Source: Nautilus pompilius
Taxonomy: Eukaryota > Mollusca > Cephalopoda > Nautilida > Nautilidae
NCBI GenBank assembly: GCA_018389105.1
Contig: JACATO010000311.1
Coordinates: forward strand, 1,173,501 to 1,237,500
Length of the DNA stretch: 64,000 nucleotides
Direction: 5' to 3'
How positions within the stretch are numbered: the stretch's first letter is position 1; the number at the start of each line of letters is the position of its first letter. Of this stretch, positions 44,501 through 59,500 are shown in pieces. The notes under the pieces are model-generated. The model searched no databases and had not been told where the DNA came from. It saw only the letters and a list, made by a program, of their open reading frames with translations. Made by a program: the position numbers and the translations under genes.

Positions 44501-47500
44501 AAGATGTTTTAGTAGCTGAGATGTAAAATAAACTGCTGCCAGTAATTAGATTACAGTGAATAATTTGAAAACTTTATTAATAGATATTTCTTAATTCTTG
44601 AAACCTGTACAAGTCACTAAATTTTACCTGATGGATGTCCAGACTGGTGACTTCAAGGTGCACTATGCAAGCTTCCACATTCTCCAACATGCCTTTGTTC
44701 TCATAATGGTCCACAAAATCTTTCATGACAATAGGTGGGATCGAATTAAGCTTGTCATTCAAAATGTAGGGCTCCAAACATTCTAGAAAAGTTCCTTTCG
44801 CAATTATATCCATCCCAAACCTATCATAGATTCTGCCAAACAGTATGTCTCTGGAAAGAACCACATCAGACTCATATTAACTGATGAAATAAAGAATTAG
44901 AGAGTTAGAGACACCTTCCTATATCAACAATACTATCATTTTAAGTTTCCATAGCATGATTATAAGCAAAAAATATATAACTGGTTAATCTCCAGTTGAT
45001 TATTTATATCAAGCATCTACAACTTCTGGTTTCAGTCTTTAACAAATACCTGATTATAAAGAAACATTATGATGCATTATGATGTAATAAAAACCTGCTA
45101 TATAGTACATCACTACTATTATTTTGTTCCACAATAAATTATACACATTTGTTATTTATTGTCTATTTTTAATAAATTTACTTTCACTAAAGCAGACATT
45201 TTAAATGGAAAAATTAAGACAATCTTAGTAGTGAGCCATAACAAAATGTTCCTTTGCAGGCGTCACGAACCAACCATGCTCATCAAATTTATTTTGTAAA
45301 AATTAAGAAATTTACTTTGAATTCAGATAAGTTTCTATTCCTTCAGTCCATAAGATGTGTTGATGGTAACCTGAACATTTAAATGTTGCTTGCCAATTAG
45401 GTTTATTCAAGAGTAGCAGGCAGTGTGTTTGGTTCAGTAACATCAATGTAGTGATCCAAGGCAAGTCATACGATACACAGCTGCAGTACTGACCCTAAAA
45501 CTCAGGGTGCCATATGTACCCAGCACTAGTTCTGCTTATTTAAACTCAACAACAATACTGCTTGTTGGAATGAATTTGTTGTGAAGTGTTTAGTCATTTG
45601 GTATGAGTCATCTATCTGTTTCTGAATAAAATAGCAAACTGACAAAAGCACAATCATCTTATTTTAGAGACCATTAAGAATGAGATGTGTTAGTCATAAA
45701 CAAGACAATTTTGGGCTTTTATCAGCAATTAATATTAGTAATAAAACTAGCTAATAAACCTACATTTCAGAAATCATTCCCTGTTGTCATCATATTTATG
45801 AAAACTGCTCTTAGCAGATTGGCTAAGCAGCTTAAACAGTTGGCCAAAATCAATGAGACATCAAATGACTTTGCACCAGTGTAAGAATATTTGCATACCA
45901 AAAACACTTCACCTTAAAACTGACCCCAATGATAGCAACAGGCAATGATCTCCAAAACTTAGGTTTATTAGCTAAAGCCTGAAATAACCATTTCTTTATA
46001 GACTAAATGGCTTATCCTGTTTTTTTTTTCCAATGAACAAAGATTGTTGCCTGTTTATATACCAGCCTTTTGTTCAGTAGGCCATAAAAATCAATTAATC
46101 TTCAGCAATATTACATTATTACATTTTTAGAAGCTGCACTCATACTCCATAACAGGTAGTGAAATGTTTAAAAATTCTGGAGTGGGAGGGAATGGATAAT
46201 GCAACACAGGAATGCCAACCAACTATCTAGCCAGACTATGTTCAATTTCCTCTAGGCAATATAGTGGGGTATAAAAATTGAAGAAAAAGCCTGCTGGGAA
46301 ACAATTTCAGACAAAATTAATGAAAATGTTTTAAAAAATAAAGGATAACATCTTGATCCTTTTCTTTTCAGCTTTTTTTTTTCTTTTAGAAACCTGTTAA
46401 CTCACATGCACTCAAGATGTAGGCTGTAATCCACACACACTGGTACAATACCCTGTAAATATAGAAACAATCTTTTCTATTTCATTTTCATGAATGAGAG
46501 CATGATTAACTTTCATCCAAACTAAATCCATAAGAATAGCGAGTCATATGTAATGCCCAAAATCCAGTAGTTTTTTCTGTCAATTGATAAATTTTAAATA
46601 AAATTTCTTCTATGACCTACGACACAGAAATATGATAATTAAAAAAAATCAATAGAAAAATTAAAATATTTTAGGATTATTCTGAAAACAATTATGAAAG
46701 GATAGCTGTTGAGAATTAAAAGTGGTTTTCTAAGCACATCAAACCTGATAATAATCTTCTAGCTGTTCAATCTTTCCCTTCTCTGGACAAAACTGCATCA
46801 TCGACAAGTCAACAAACTCAAACAACAAATTCAACATCTGAAACAAATGACAAAGTAGGTATGAACTTGGACAGAAAACATTGCTGAGGTTATATGACCT
46901 TGCCTGGAGACAGGTAAGCTGAATCATAAATAATATTCCATCTAAACAGCATCATGAAGTCTGATGAGTGTTTGTATTAACTTTACAAGAAAATATTTAA
47001 AAGTAACAAAATGTTGACATTACACAAAGGGAAAACAACTATGTAACTGAACAGAAAAAAAAATCTAGAAGAATTTTTATTAAATAAATGCACATGAGTA
47101 TGGTAACATTCATCAAAATGAAAAACATTTAAACCAACTGACCTAACCACAAACCAATAAATGGAAAATCAATACCTATCTAAATTTTTCTTTTATAGGC
47201 AAAGGAATAACATTTAGATTAAATTGCAATTTTGACAACTGCAAAAAGAAAAATTAATTTGTACCCATGGTTAATCTATTAGCCATTCATACACTTTCAT
47301 GGGGCAGGTAAAACAAAAATAAAATCAGTTCCGATACAGTTTGTGTAAATGCAAAATTTATAAAACTTTTAATTCATTATCATTATGGCCAGTTAACCGG
47401 CAGACAGTACCTACCAACTCCTTTACAGTGTTCTTCTTTTTCCTGCTGGAGCCCATCAGGCCAACTACAGCCTTTGCCTTACCCTCATAGAAGGACAGTG

Positions 47501-50500
47501 CCAGGGCCAATGCTTCCTGATGCTTGTTTTGCTTCACCAACACCTCAATCCTCTGAAATGTTAAACCAAAGCTGCACTTCTCACCTGCAGGACATTCTTT
47601 TCCAAAAATTTTTTTTGGGAATTTATTTAAAACAGAACAGACAGACATTCAGAGATTTAATAATGATAGGTTAGTGTAGGTGATTTCTGGCCATGACGAC
47701 AAATGTCGAGATCTGGGTAGCCTGTCTCATGCAGTATCTCCTCACTTTTCCTGCCAGTCCTCATTAGGAAAGTTCTTTAATTTAGCTGATGCCACAGTAA
47801 TTGGGGGCACTTTGCAGCAGACCCTCTAGTGATGCACAGCCCCTTTCCTTTTCTTGATGTGTGTTCTAGGTGCCACTTTGAAACTTCTGTTCAACAGGAT
47901 ACAACAACAACAAAGAAAAACCCAGAAAAATGCATTATGCGCCTGTGTGTGTAGCTGGCATCAGGTAAGAAAAGATTCTTGCCCTGATCTTGCTAACACG
48001 TAAATTATAAAATTACCCCATCAATGTAAAATTCTGTGCTAGACAATTTTGAAAACATGGTTGATAATATTGCAATTAACAGACATGCCAACAACGGAAG
48101 AAAATAAAGTAACTTTTAATGTTTAGAAAAGAGATTTTGGGAATAATAAAGCAGCCCTGAGAACCCCCTAACTTACTTCTAGCCACGACCGAAGGGTAAA
48201 AACAGACACACACTCGGTTCCCAAAAGAACTAACTGTCCTCCATAACTGACAATTGACTGGTAACATGCTTGCTCTCCAGCACATGCCTGCAAAACAAAA
48301 CAATATCATAATGTGTTAAACCCATGGATGGTCAAATGTAAACACAGGTGCTAAACATACTATATAGCTAAACCCAATATTGAGTAAACCATCTGCTCAT
48401 TTTCAGTTGAGGAAAATTGTAATGCAATGGTGAGATAGTTACCAGAGCCTGGCTGACATTGCCTCCTGTAGCCAAAGATTTGAAGTGACTTGAACCATAC
48501 ACTAGCTGTACATCAGCAATATCGATTACCTGAAACAACAGCAAGACATCAATAAATAAATAAATAGAACCGGCAACACTACATCTCCAGTAGAAACAAG
48601 TACTGTCATTCACACTGTAGATAATTTAGGTAAAAGAGAATTAGATAAATTTCAGTTTATTTGCCAAACTGACATAAATTATCAGTTTCTCTGTTAAGAA
48701 AGGTGAAAATCTCAAATTAATCCACTTTAAAAAGATTATTATTATTTCTAAAATATGTAAAGAAATCTATTAGAAATACTGGAATTTTAATGATAAACTT
48801 TGGGAACATCTGGCTAGATCATATACTAGATGATAGAAAAAGCAGCATGTTAAACAGTAACAAGGAAAACATATTTTCAGATTTAAAAATGTGAAATTTC
48901 ATTATCAGTTAAAACCAGTGAAATAAATTTCAGGCACAAATTTGTGAAGTCCTTGGGGAAAGAAGTTCACCCCAGGTTTGGAAGTTGATGTCATATTTAA
49001 TTTTGAAAGCAATAAATCTTGCTTCTATTATTCAGTGAGCCTCAACAGAAATTGTTTAATCAGAACATTTCTTCTATTTAAAAAAACTTGTTTGCATTTT
49101 TGTGCCCAAAACACATTCTGATATTGTATACTGTGGTAAAATAATCTGCTTTAATTCATGAATATTTTAAGTCTGAAATGAAGAAAATAATAAATCAAGA
49201 ACATTTTTAAATGGTAATTAGTAAGTTAAAAAAACAAAAAACCACAAAAAAAAAATCAAGGCCCATCCTTTGTACTTTATACACTATCAGCTGCTCAATA
49301 AAACTATTCAATGTGAATACAAATGTTTATTTTATTAAGGTTAAAGTACAAAGTTTTTCTTTACATGCTATCCTGAAAGGAATTTAAAAATTTTGGTCAG
49401 TCAACAATGATTTTGTTGACAAAAATTCCACACATTTGATTTTTTTAAAATTTAAAGCACGATTTTAAAATCTGTACCAACATCATGAATACAAAGTCAC
49501 ATTAACTTGTGTGTTCTTATTTTTGCTGCAATAATTGTACAAGTCTCAGGATTCCTACCTCAAGTTCTTCTTCTGTCTTCACATCAATCACATGCATTCG
49601 CTCAGATGTGTCCACAGTAACCAAGGTGCGAGAATTCATCCACTATAAATAAACAGATTAATTTATTTTGGTTTCAGAAGTATAAATTTTCAATCAAAAT
49701 GCATCAGTTGATGTAGCCTCCTTTGCAAACTTGAAAGGAAATAAGTTCTCTTTCCATACTGTGATACATTTGTTTTTGATTCCTCAACTTAACTGACATT
49801 AAAGACTACAAAGCTATAAGGCTTGGTTATTTTATCTCTATCTTCAAATTGGTGTTTTACATTTTTAAAAAACTGAAATGTCAAATGTAAATCTATATGC
49901 ATATGATTAAAAAAGTACTAACAAACCAAATACCAAACAAGACCATAGTACCATTGTTTCATTAGCATTGAAACTGACAAAGATACTGGTACAAACCGTT
50001 ATTGACAACAGCTTGTATGGTAGCTCAATCTTCTGCAGACCTGAACATCTGATATCTTGTGCACTGTTGCAGATCACCTGGAAAATTCACAAACAAATTT
50101 CTAATGTAATACTAGAAAGATTTCATGCCAAGTCAACCTTTGATAAAAAAACAAAAAAACTTTTATAGTAACTAATGCTGAATACCAAGTAAGCCTTACA
50201 AGAGACAACACTGACCTGATAAAAATAAATTGTAGTATCCCTGGCAAAGGCTAAAACAGGATCAATCACTCTGTCACTCTCAGAAATTTGGATGATGACA
50301 AACTGCCAGGCTAAAAGTGGCAATGTATTTGGACTGCCCTGTAAAAAACAGCATACAATGAAAATGTACAGTCTTTAAATTTGTAAAACACAGCAGATTA
50401 ATTTAAAACAGAAAATTACCTCACATATGGAAAAGTCTTGTGGCTAAGCTAATCCTCAGATATCCACTAAATGAATGTTTGTTTTTTTTAATTACAACTA

Positions 50501-53500
50501 ATATTAAGCAGACTTTAATAAATTTTCCTTACAAAAATAAGGAACAACACAGCTAAACAATTGACTGCTTTATGGATTGACTTCCTATTGAGCACCTATA
50601 TAGGGTGCATACAGTTAATAATATAGTAATAACAGGTAAGGTATTATCCTTTAGTATAAGATCATAGTTTAGCTTAATAATGGAAAAGTTAATGAGTATA
50701 GGGTGATTGACTTGTTTGTATCACAAAGTAGTCTCCCAAGCAACAATCTTTTTTTAAATTAAAGTAGATTTCAAACTTTTTTTTCTCACAGTGTACTATG
50801 CAGCAACAAAACAAACAAATGAGAATTTCTAAATTGCACAAAAAACAAAAAAAAAGCTTAAGATGCTCTTTCTGTCAAAGATGCAGGTGACCCATGTTGT
50901 CAGCATTGTGAATAGATGCTGTTCAAATGCACATGATGCTGATACCAGACTTCAAGGCCAGCACAACTGCATACCAGTTATCAAAGAATAAAGGCTATAT
51001 CAACTTACTTTAAGTGGATGTGTGAACATAACTTTCAGTTGAGGTCTCAGAGTAACAATTAAAACCTGAAAAATGATGTAGAAAGAATTATGAAACTTAA
51101 ATAGGAGCACACAGGAGTGTGTGCACTACATCTATACATAAAGAGAAGCATGCTATAGTGAGAAAAGTAAAAACAACACATACAGTTAAAAGAGGGGGTG
51201 TCCTTATTCTAACCAATCAGAATGGCTTTCAGTGTGATTCTGGTACCTGATATCAGGCTAGTGATCAAGTCAGTCTGTAATACCTAAGCAGAAGTAGACA
51301 CTTTGCATGATACATCTAAATTCAAAACAGGAACTGTTTTTAAATGAGTAGCAAGCAGCATCGAAATAATTTTGGAACCAGAGTAAAGTAATGAAATAGG
51401 GCACTAAATGATGTACTGTACAAACCACATCAATCAGGTCACCACAATACATATGTAACAATGTAGAGTTAAATTTTAAAAGTTGTTTGAAGAACTCATA
51501 TTTATTGTAGTTTCTGAGCCAATCTCTCCCACTCATTTTGCAAGTCCAAAATTCATAGATCTGTGCGCAAACAAATGACCAACACTAAAACAAATCTCAC
51601 GCAGTGTCTGGTGATAAAATGTCTTTTCTATAAAAATAAATAAAACTTAATTCGTTTTTCACTGTTGAGTTTCAAATGATAATGCACCAAGGAAACCAAT
51701 AATCTGCCACATAAACATGAAGTATGGTACATTATCCCCATTCACAAATAACATGGATTCTAAGTAACAAAAGTTTTGATTAATTTGTAAGACAGCAAGA
51801 TATTATCAAGACTGTCTCATCACGAACATCAGCTGCAGCTGTGAGAGCATTTACTATTTATCTATTTAGGAAAAGAGCTTACATGTTATAAGTCTAACCT
51901 ACAGTGGGGCATCATAAATGTAGAAAGATCAGTAGCAGGAATGAAAAACAATGATAATGGACTTTTTATGGATGTGAAGAGTAAATGTCTAAGCACATAA
52001 AAGTATCCTGACATGCCATACCTACCTTGGATAAAGAGGCCATAGCCAGCACCATGACATCCTGCATTGGATGATCCTGAATGGTGTAGTTCATGTGCAA
52101 TGGTTCAATCACGCAAACCTCACCACGACTAATAGAAACAAAGTGAAACCAGGTCATAATACAGTTCTCCCATCTGCCAAGATGAACCATTTTTTTAAAG
52201 AAAGAACAAAGAAAACTAGAAACATGGTAGTTCTGTTTACCTTCCTGAGAATAAGCATTTTGACTCACATGTCCTCACTCCAATAAGTCTTCTGCAAAAT
52301 AAATAGTAATATTTAAAAGCATTAAAGGATTCAAACATTAAGCAGCATGTCAATCAGCATCAAAATTATTTTTGCTTTTCTCTGAATAGATAATAAAATG
52401 AGAGATTAGGGAAAAATTTGTTAAGTTCTAAACCATTTGCTAGGTTACAGTTAATGTTCCTGAAACAAACTAACCCAGGAGATTTTGAAGCCATCAATGC
52501 TAGATTAGGACAAGCAGCTGCTGCTCAAATTATCAAGAGCCAATTTCTGACCCAAGTCAGAAAGGGTATAAAATTAAGACTAAAAGACAGTTGATATATT
52601 CAAGATAGTCAGACAATGAAGAAATGGGAGAGAAAAGGGATATCTTCAAAGCAGGGATTTAAAAAAACCACAAAAGCATGAAACAAAACGTTTGCTTACA
52701 AAATATCCACATTCAAAGCTAAAACTAATTCTCTTCACTACAAATGTATTTTTAATTTTAAAAACATAAAAGGCAGTAGTAGTTGTATATAAGCATTGAT
52801 TCATAATTTGCTGTTTATATGAGAGACCAGCATCAACTCACTTGAACTCCAGCTCAAACACTGATCCACCACTGTCACTGCACACAGCTATCACTGGGCT
52901 GTCAGTGAACTACAAGCAAAAAAATCATTAAATATGCTGCTGCAAGACAAATAAATGAGTCTCAAAGATTTTTTGTTTGTTTTTCAACTAAAATTGGTTT
53001 GCTTAAGTGGTTGCCATTCAGCTGATGCAAAAGTCATTTTGAGCAAAGATTAATCACATGTAGAAGTGTCTATAAATAGAAAAACAATCTTGAACTAGTA
53101 TGAGCAAGTGTTCAAGGCTTTGATCAACCTGAGTTCAATATTATCATACCAGACAAGGGGTAGCCAGTCAGTTTTCTGAATACCACAAATCTGCTTCATA
53201 TTTCATCTGCATCACAAATAGCATCTTTTGGCAATAACTGCATTACTTATTTTGTTTCTACAATGAGTCCATTAATATACATTTAAAGTTTTTAGTATTT
53301 AGTTTAATCACTGGAGTATTAGTATAAATGCTGACATATGTGATGGAAGCCATCTTTGTAGAATTTTTTAATTAACCTAGGTCACCATATAAGTTCCAAG
53401 ATGTCAAAATCTATACCTTATGCCAGGTATCTAACCAGTTCATACACCAGGACAGAAAACGCTTTTCTACAACTTCATAGATTCAAGATAAAAATAAAAT

Positions 53501-56500
53501 CTTTCTATTAATTAAAATTCAAGTATATTTAGAATACACTTGCCTTGACATGAAGCACTGCAGTACCTGGAGGATGTGCATCAGTGATTGTTCTTAAAAG
53601 CTTGCCATTAGTGAGGTCCCACATAGTAATCTGACAAAAAGAAAAGAAAAGTGTGCGATGTACAAGGCTTCACAAGGCTGTCACATATCCTTCATTAATA
53701 GATATCCTACTGTTGTTCAAATAAAGAAGGTGAAAAAGATGTCTTTTTAATTTCCAGCTTGTTAAAGATTTTTAAAAAATCAAAAACTGAAATAACATGA
53801 AACTCGGGACCTTTCTTTAAAAACAAAAAAAATTACTGTGATAACTGAAGTGAGAGATCTTGTCTTGATAGACTGTTATAAAAGTAAAAAGAGCCAGCAG
53901 ATTTTTTTTTTTAGATATTTAAAACATTCTGGTGAATGTTACAAAATGTTTCAGATAAACAATTGGAACAAAGTTTTGAATTAAGATATATCTGGTATGA
54001 GCAGCCTTGTGCAGGAAACTGGCATAAATGGTCAGGCAATGTTCCTGAAGTTAATTTACCAGCATCAGTTAAAGTTCAGCCCTCTATACTCAGTTCTACA
54101 AAAATAAAACTCATAGTGGTTCTCTTGCTGAAGTTTAATTGAAAAAAGTGCATACTCTGGACAACATTCACCTTAGTAAAACATTAGTAACAGTAATAAC
54201 TACTACAAGGGCTCACCTGTCCTTTGGCAAATCCACTGAGCAGTCGAGAACAATCTCTATTAAAACTGAGTGCAGAGACAGAGCCATACTGAGACCCCAC
54301 TGCTGTGCTGCCTAGGCACCATTTTAAAACCTGGCGGGGATCTGTTCAGATTGAAGATAGAATAAACTTTACTCACAGAACAAAGCAAGAATAGTATCCA
54401 GCAAAGACTCTAGCCATGACATTTAATGGTGATAATAAAATGGTACCAATTATGCAATTTAAAAAATTAAAATTTTTAAAGCACCCACAAATTAAAAAAA
54501 ATATTGAAATTAGGAATTTTAAATCATAATCTACATAATATGATTGATTATTTTTTGTTTAGAAACCTAAAAAAAAAAAACCTGTCTTTTAAATATCTTA
54601 TCTTACAGCTACAAATAAGTAATGCGACAAAACTCAAAATTTGACATTTAAACAACAGTCTTATTTCATTAGCTTTATGGTGGTACAATGGCAGAGCAGC
54701 AGCAGATTTTACTGAGAAATCCTGGCTGTGGACACTTACCAAACACCAAAACAAGTCCATGAGACGTTCCTATGGCTATCAAACTGGAAACTGCCTGCAA
54801 AAATGTTTATACATCCAAATATTTTTAAAAAATAAAAATTTTGTAAACCCAATAAAGTCAAAGGATTAAATTAGTATACAAGGAAATGAACAATAACATC
54901 TTAAAAATGTTTCCAAAGTTACAATGCACTTTTTTCTGATTATTAATACACTTACTTTCACATTATCTGTTGACATCAATATTTACAGCAATAAAAGTGA
55001 AAGTGTTTTACTATCCTGGAATTTGTCTGCAATTTCAATACTCTTTCAGTGAGAATGAATTACACCATGCAGATAAAATTAATTTAGAAGAATTTGAAGG
55101 GGTAGCCATTTAAGGCATCAAATCATATCATGAAGTTAACAGTCAGTCATGCGTATATGTAAGACTATACTTACTATTGCTGTAGGCTTTCCAGCATCAA
55201 CTCTGTTCTGTGAAATAAATTATATTATTATTACACCAACATACCTATTTTGTTCTTTGAAGACACATATGAATGGTTCTCATGAATAAATATGGTACGG
55301 TGGGTTTGTCACCTAGTGTAATCTCTGCTTATGAACAGAAGCAGAAACTCATTAAGCAGGATAAGTAGAATATATAAAATTAAGACAGCAAGAAAAAGAT
55401 ATCTAGATTATTATAAACCTTACTAACCAAATAATAAGTAACTAAAAGTTATTTGAAAAAAAAAAAGGAAAAAATGAGCTGGTTAAAAAAGAATAGTTGT
55501 TTTTCATCTATCCTCTAATGTCACTGTCATGTGTCAGCTCACTGAAATACCCAAACAGAAGCTCAATAGGAAAAGATTTGCGCAGACATTAGCTGCCTTA
55601 ACAAAAGAATCCACTAGAATGCTTCTGATTAAAAACAAGATTAACCCACACTAGCTGTACCATATATTGATATAAAAATACAACCTGAATCTTCCGAGAA
55701 CCAAGCAAACTACAGCTACCAGCATGACAACTATAGTTTACTATCGTTGGGTTACAGCAACTTGTGTCCAGAAAACATCACCAAACCAGTATCCACAGCT
55801 GAAATTAATTAACCATGGTCTTTCCATCTTCTAAAATTACCCACTGCTATTGTAAGTAATCAGCCCTAGATGACAAAGGTTTTCTTTACCTCTACACTTG
55901 CTGGCTATTTAACTAAAACACAAGCATCTTCAAACTTACAGCTGCTGATTTGAGCTGGGCAGAAATGTTCTTCAGTTTGCTGGGCCTCAGAACAGATCCA
56001 TGTTCCTCATAGAAAATACACTGCCTATTCCTAAAAAAATAAAAACAAGCAAGAATATAACTAATAGCTAATACAAATTAAGGAAGAGTATAATAAGAAA
56101 CTTAAAAGCTAATAATTATGTTCTATAAAAAATGACATACTTAAAAGTATTAAAGGTACAAAATTATTTTCTTTAAAAAAATTCAACTGTCTGTTTGAAA
56201 GTGATTTTCATCTGAACTCTTTATTTGATTAAAAACAAAAAAGCAACCCACTGTGCTGTTGCAAAGTAGGAACAATATTTTTAAAATCCTGAAAAGTTCA
56301 CTAGTATTTTAACAGGTTTCTAGTTGTACAATCAGCTCTATATGACTGATGTGTTCTGTAATACTGACATCCAGCCAGTTGTGTATCAGGGAGATTTTGG
56401 TGCATGAGTTCAATTTTACTCAATTCATCTTGTTTTTATGAATAATCCAAACTGGACTGGTTACTGCCCCATCTTAAGGAAAGCATCAATGAAGACTTCT

Positions 56501-59500
56501 CTAAATCATATCTCAAAAATCTACCAACTGCTGGTAACAGAATTAGAAGATCACACTCTGATTTGAAACCATACATATACACCAAAAATGAAATTGAATG
56601 CTTTAAACACATCTCAGTGGCAATTCTCCTTATAAAGTAACTAATTAGTTTTATAATACAGACTACACGTGACTTGAAACCAAAGTGACTAGATCTCTAT
56701 ACTTTTTTCTTTCTTAGAGAAATGGTTACACAGCAGTCAAAAAGGCAGAAATTTGCAATTTATGTAACTCCCTTTCCCCAAAATGGACCATCCAACATGT
56801 TTATAAAATTATCTAAAGATAAAACTTTAATAATTCTACTTAGCCACAAATCCCATGATTTATCTATTTTCCTTTTTTTTTTGATTTATCAGATCTGATA
56901 TAAATGACTCTAGTAAAACCAAAGCAATTAAGTTCTAGCAGGAAGAAAAGCCAGCAGTTTGTTGCATTCATTTACTACCCATGGCCTCCACCCAAAATTC
57001 CAACACATTCACTATGTTCCATTGAATCAATCATTGCAGTTTTCCATTTTCTCTGTTTTTTTTTTTTTTATCAGCAGCAAAGTTCTTATATCCTGAAGAG
57101 CCTGGACTAAGAATAACAAACACACAAAAGTAATAGTCAGTCAGTCTTCTTTCACTGAATACAATGTGTAAAGCAAATATACTAAGCCAATCATAGTTAT
57201 GAAATAATACCTACGTATACCATCTCTTTAACTTACCTTTGCATTAATTTTAATTGATAAGTACTGAAATTTAAAAGATAAAGGTTGTATTTATTTTTAT
57301 TGCAACATCATGTTTTTATATATTTTTATTTTACTCTGCTGACTAGTGCTTGAAAAAAAGTTTAAGCCCATCAGAAATTATATATTCAGAATTTAAAAAG
57401 TAACCTGAAATAAAAAATCTGATGCACATCTCATTGCTGGAATTGTTGTTGAGGAGAGACCCTAAGCTGGAAGAGTTATATATCTTCCAATGAAATAATG
57501 TAGGTTAAAGAAACGAAACTAAAAAGTGCAAAAGTAAGGAAAACATTAATAAAGTAAAAGAATTCAAGAGGTTTCATAGAAGTAGTCGGCTTCAGAAAGT
57601 AGTAGAGTTCAAATAAAGTAAATGATGAGACTCATCTCTTACTAAATACCTTTACTAAAAAGGACTCCTAATTCACATCAATTTAGGAAGACTTCCATAT
57701 TTTATAAATATTTGGCATTTATACTTCATTGTGTTATAATCCATTTTTAGCCAAAAAACCCCCCCAAAAAAAACAAACTAAAAAATCTGTTTTAAATTTC
57801 ATATTTACCTGTGCTCTCATATTTTTCCTCACATACAAACTGAGCTTAGCTAATTAAAATATCACACATTTTTGACAAAACTCACCTTTAACTAAAAGTT
57901 TTTCAAAGACAGAGGTGGTACTGAATGATTATTAAAAAAGAAAATTTAATAGAATAAATATGGTTTTATATTTTAGAGTAAATATAAGTAAGTAGTTCAG
58001 GCTACTTCCCCTCATTAATCACTGCAACGGGAGCCTCTGGCTCTCCAACGGGAGAGATAAAGTAACAACACCAATTACCAGCTGTCAACAAGTATTATTT
58101 CAACGGTAGACGGAGGGAGAACATGTCTCCATCCATTTACAAATAAAAGCTTCAACAAAATCAAAATCAAAACAGAATACCCCCCCCCTATCCTCCCACA
58201 CTGGTTGGATTTAATAAAAATAAAAACTGGCCTAAGCTTCCTTACCCCTCATAGCATCTTAAGGACATACAGAGAGAAAACTCTGTTCTAGAGGGTTCAG
58301 CCTGGATAAACCTACCTCTCCTGAGCATATTAGATTATGAAGGAGTTGGGTAGCCCGCTGCTCTCACTAGGATGAGGTACACTAATACTAAAAAAATAAT
58401 ACAGGTCGAAATAAGGCCTCAATTATAAACAGCTGAGGCGGCCGGTCGTGGAACAGACCCAGCTCCCACCACACAATTGCAACTTCACACACACACACCC
58501 CCCAACAATTGCACCACACACCCCCCAAAAAGTAGTTAAGCCATGTCTGTACAATAGTGCTGCAGCTAATTACACAATTTAGAGAGAGGTCATTTTCTTT
58601 TTGAATATCACATTTTGTTTCCTCTATACCTTCTAATTCTTTTCTATTAGCTAAAGATAGCATAATCAGTCAAACATTTTGTTCCAAATCGTTTAAAAAG
58701 TAAATAATCATAAATATTTGTAGTAAATAAATCTCATGCTCAATTAGAGCCCTCAAATGCTTGACCAGTTATTATTCTACTCTGCAAAACCAGAGCTACT
58801 TTACCAATTTTAATACAAAGTTCTGCTATTTATACTTCCAGTCCAGACATGGCTAACAGAAACTACTGAATAGATTAATTAGGTTCTACTAACCCCTGCT
58901 CATCTCTTCTTCTGGGTCTGTCTATGTGCAGACTATCCTGACTGGACAATGACGACGTTTCCACTGAATCACCTTTATACAGTTGAAGTGATGCAAGCTC
59001 TTCTTCATCAAGAACAGACTCATCATCAGGCTGTTATTTAAAAAAAAAAAGTGTCGAATATTTGAAAATTTTAAAAAAGCAGCCTACAGTAGTATCCTTA
59101 TCTCAAAATGTTCATGTTAATAAAACAACTAAAACTATCCTTTCTCCAGCATTTGACAAAAATAATAACAAAAAATATTTTTTTTAACCCTGAGATCTCT
59201 CAATTTCTTTATAATATATCCTGTTATGTTAATAACCTATAATTAAATATGGTAATTGCTTAGTATGCAGTAGTCAGAAATAATATTTTTTTTAATGTGT
59301 AGTTTTGTAACATGTGATCTGCTTCTAGGAAAACTTCAATGCTCCAAGTTTGAATTAGCTCAGATAAAAATTGAAAGACAAAGTTAGCATAAAATACAAC
59401 ATCCAGGATAACATCCTTTGAAAATTATAATCAGTCACCAAAACCCATCAGTAATCCATCCAGATTCAGATAAATAATGACCCAGGAGTCTTGTAACACA

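Larger units (their letters stand above)
35462..46837 (-). other. VPS8 exons 19-30: solenoid with the Vps8-family core
   Basis: Exons: 46745-46837, 46406-46452, 44628-44850, 44302-44443, 40371-40413, 38387-38459, 38068-38113, 37362-37435, 37225-37259, 36517-36583, 35733-35825, 35462-35601. Landmarks: AKGTFLECLEPYIL (exon 21), LYDAIIYVYNKGMN (22), GNKLLVYIS (23, only 43 bases), CCLAGRAYPLGDVPE (24), FDTREFLNVLAL (26), RQRVIDILLQVMVE (28), TLFTFLARQMA (29), DDETRHEERQQALMELLLAGG (30). Exons 23, 25 and 27 are 35-46 bases and were found by phase and local similarity; exon 25 (residues 731-746) is the weakest call. Confidence 0.9.

Noticed and set aside
49968-50168. 66-codon plus-strand open frame
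   Set aside because: Overlaps VPS8 exon 14 on the opposite strand and shows no family resemblance.
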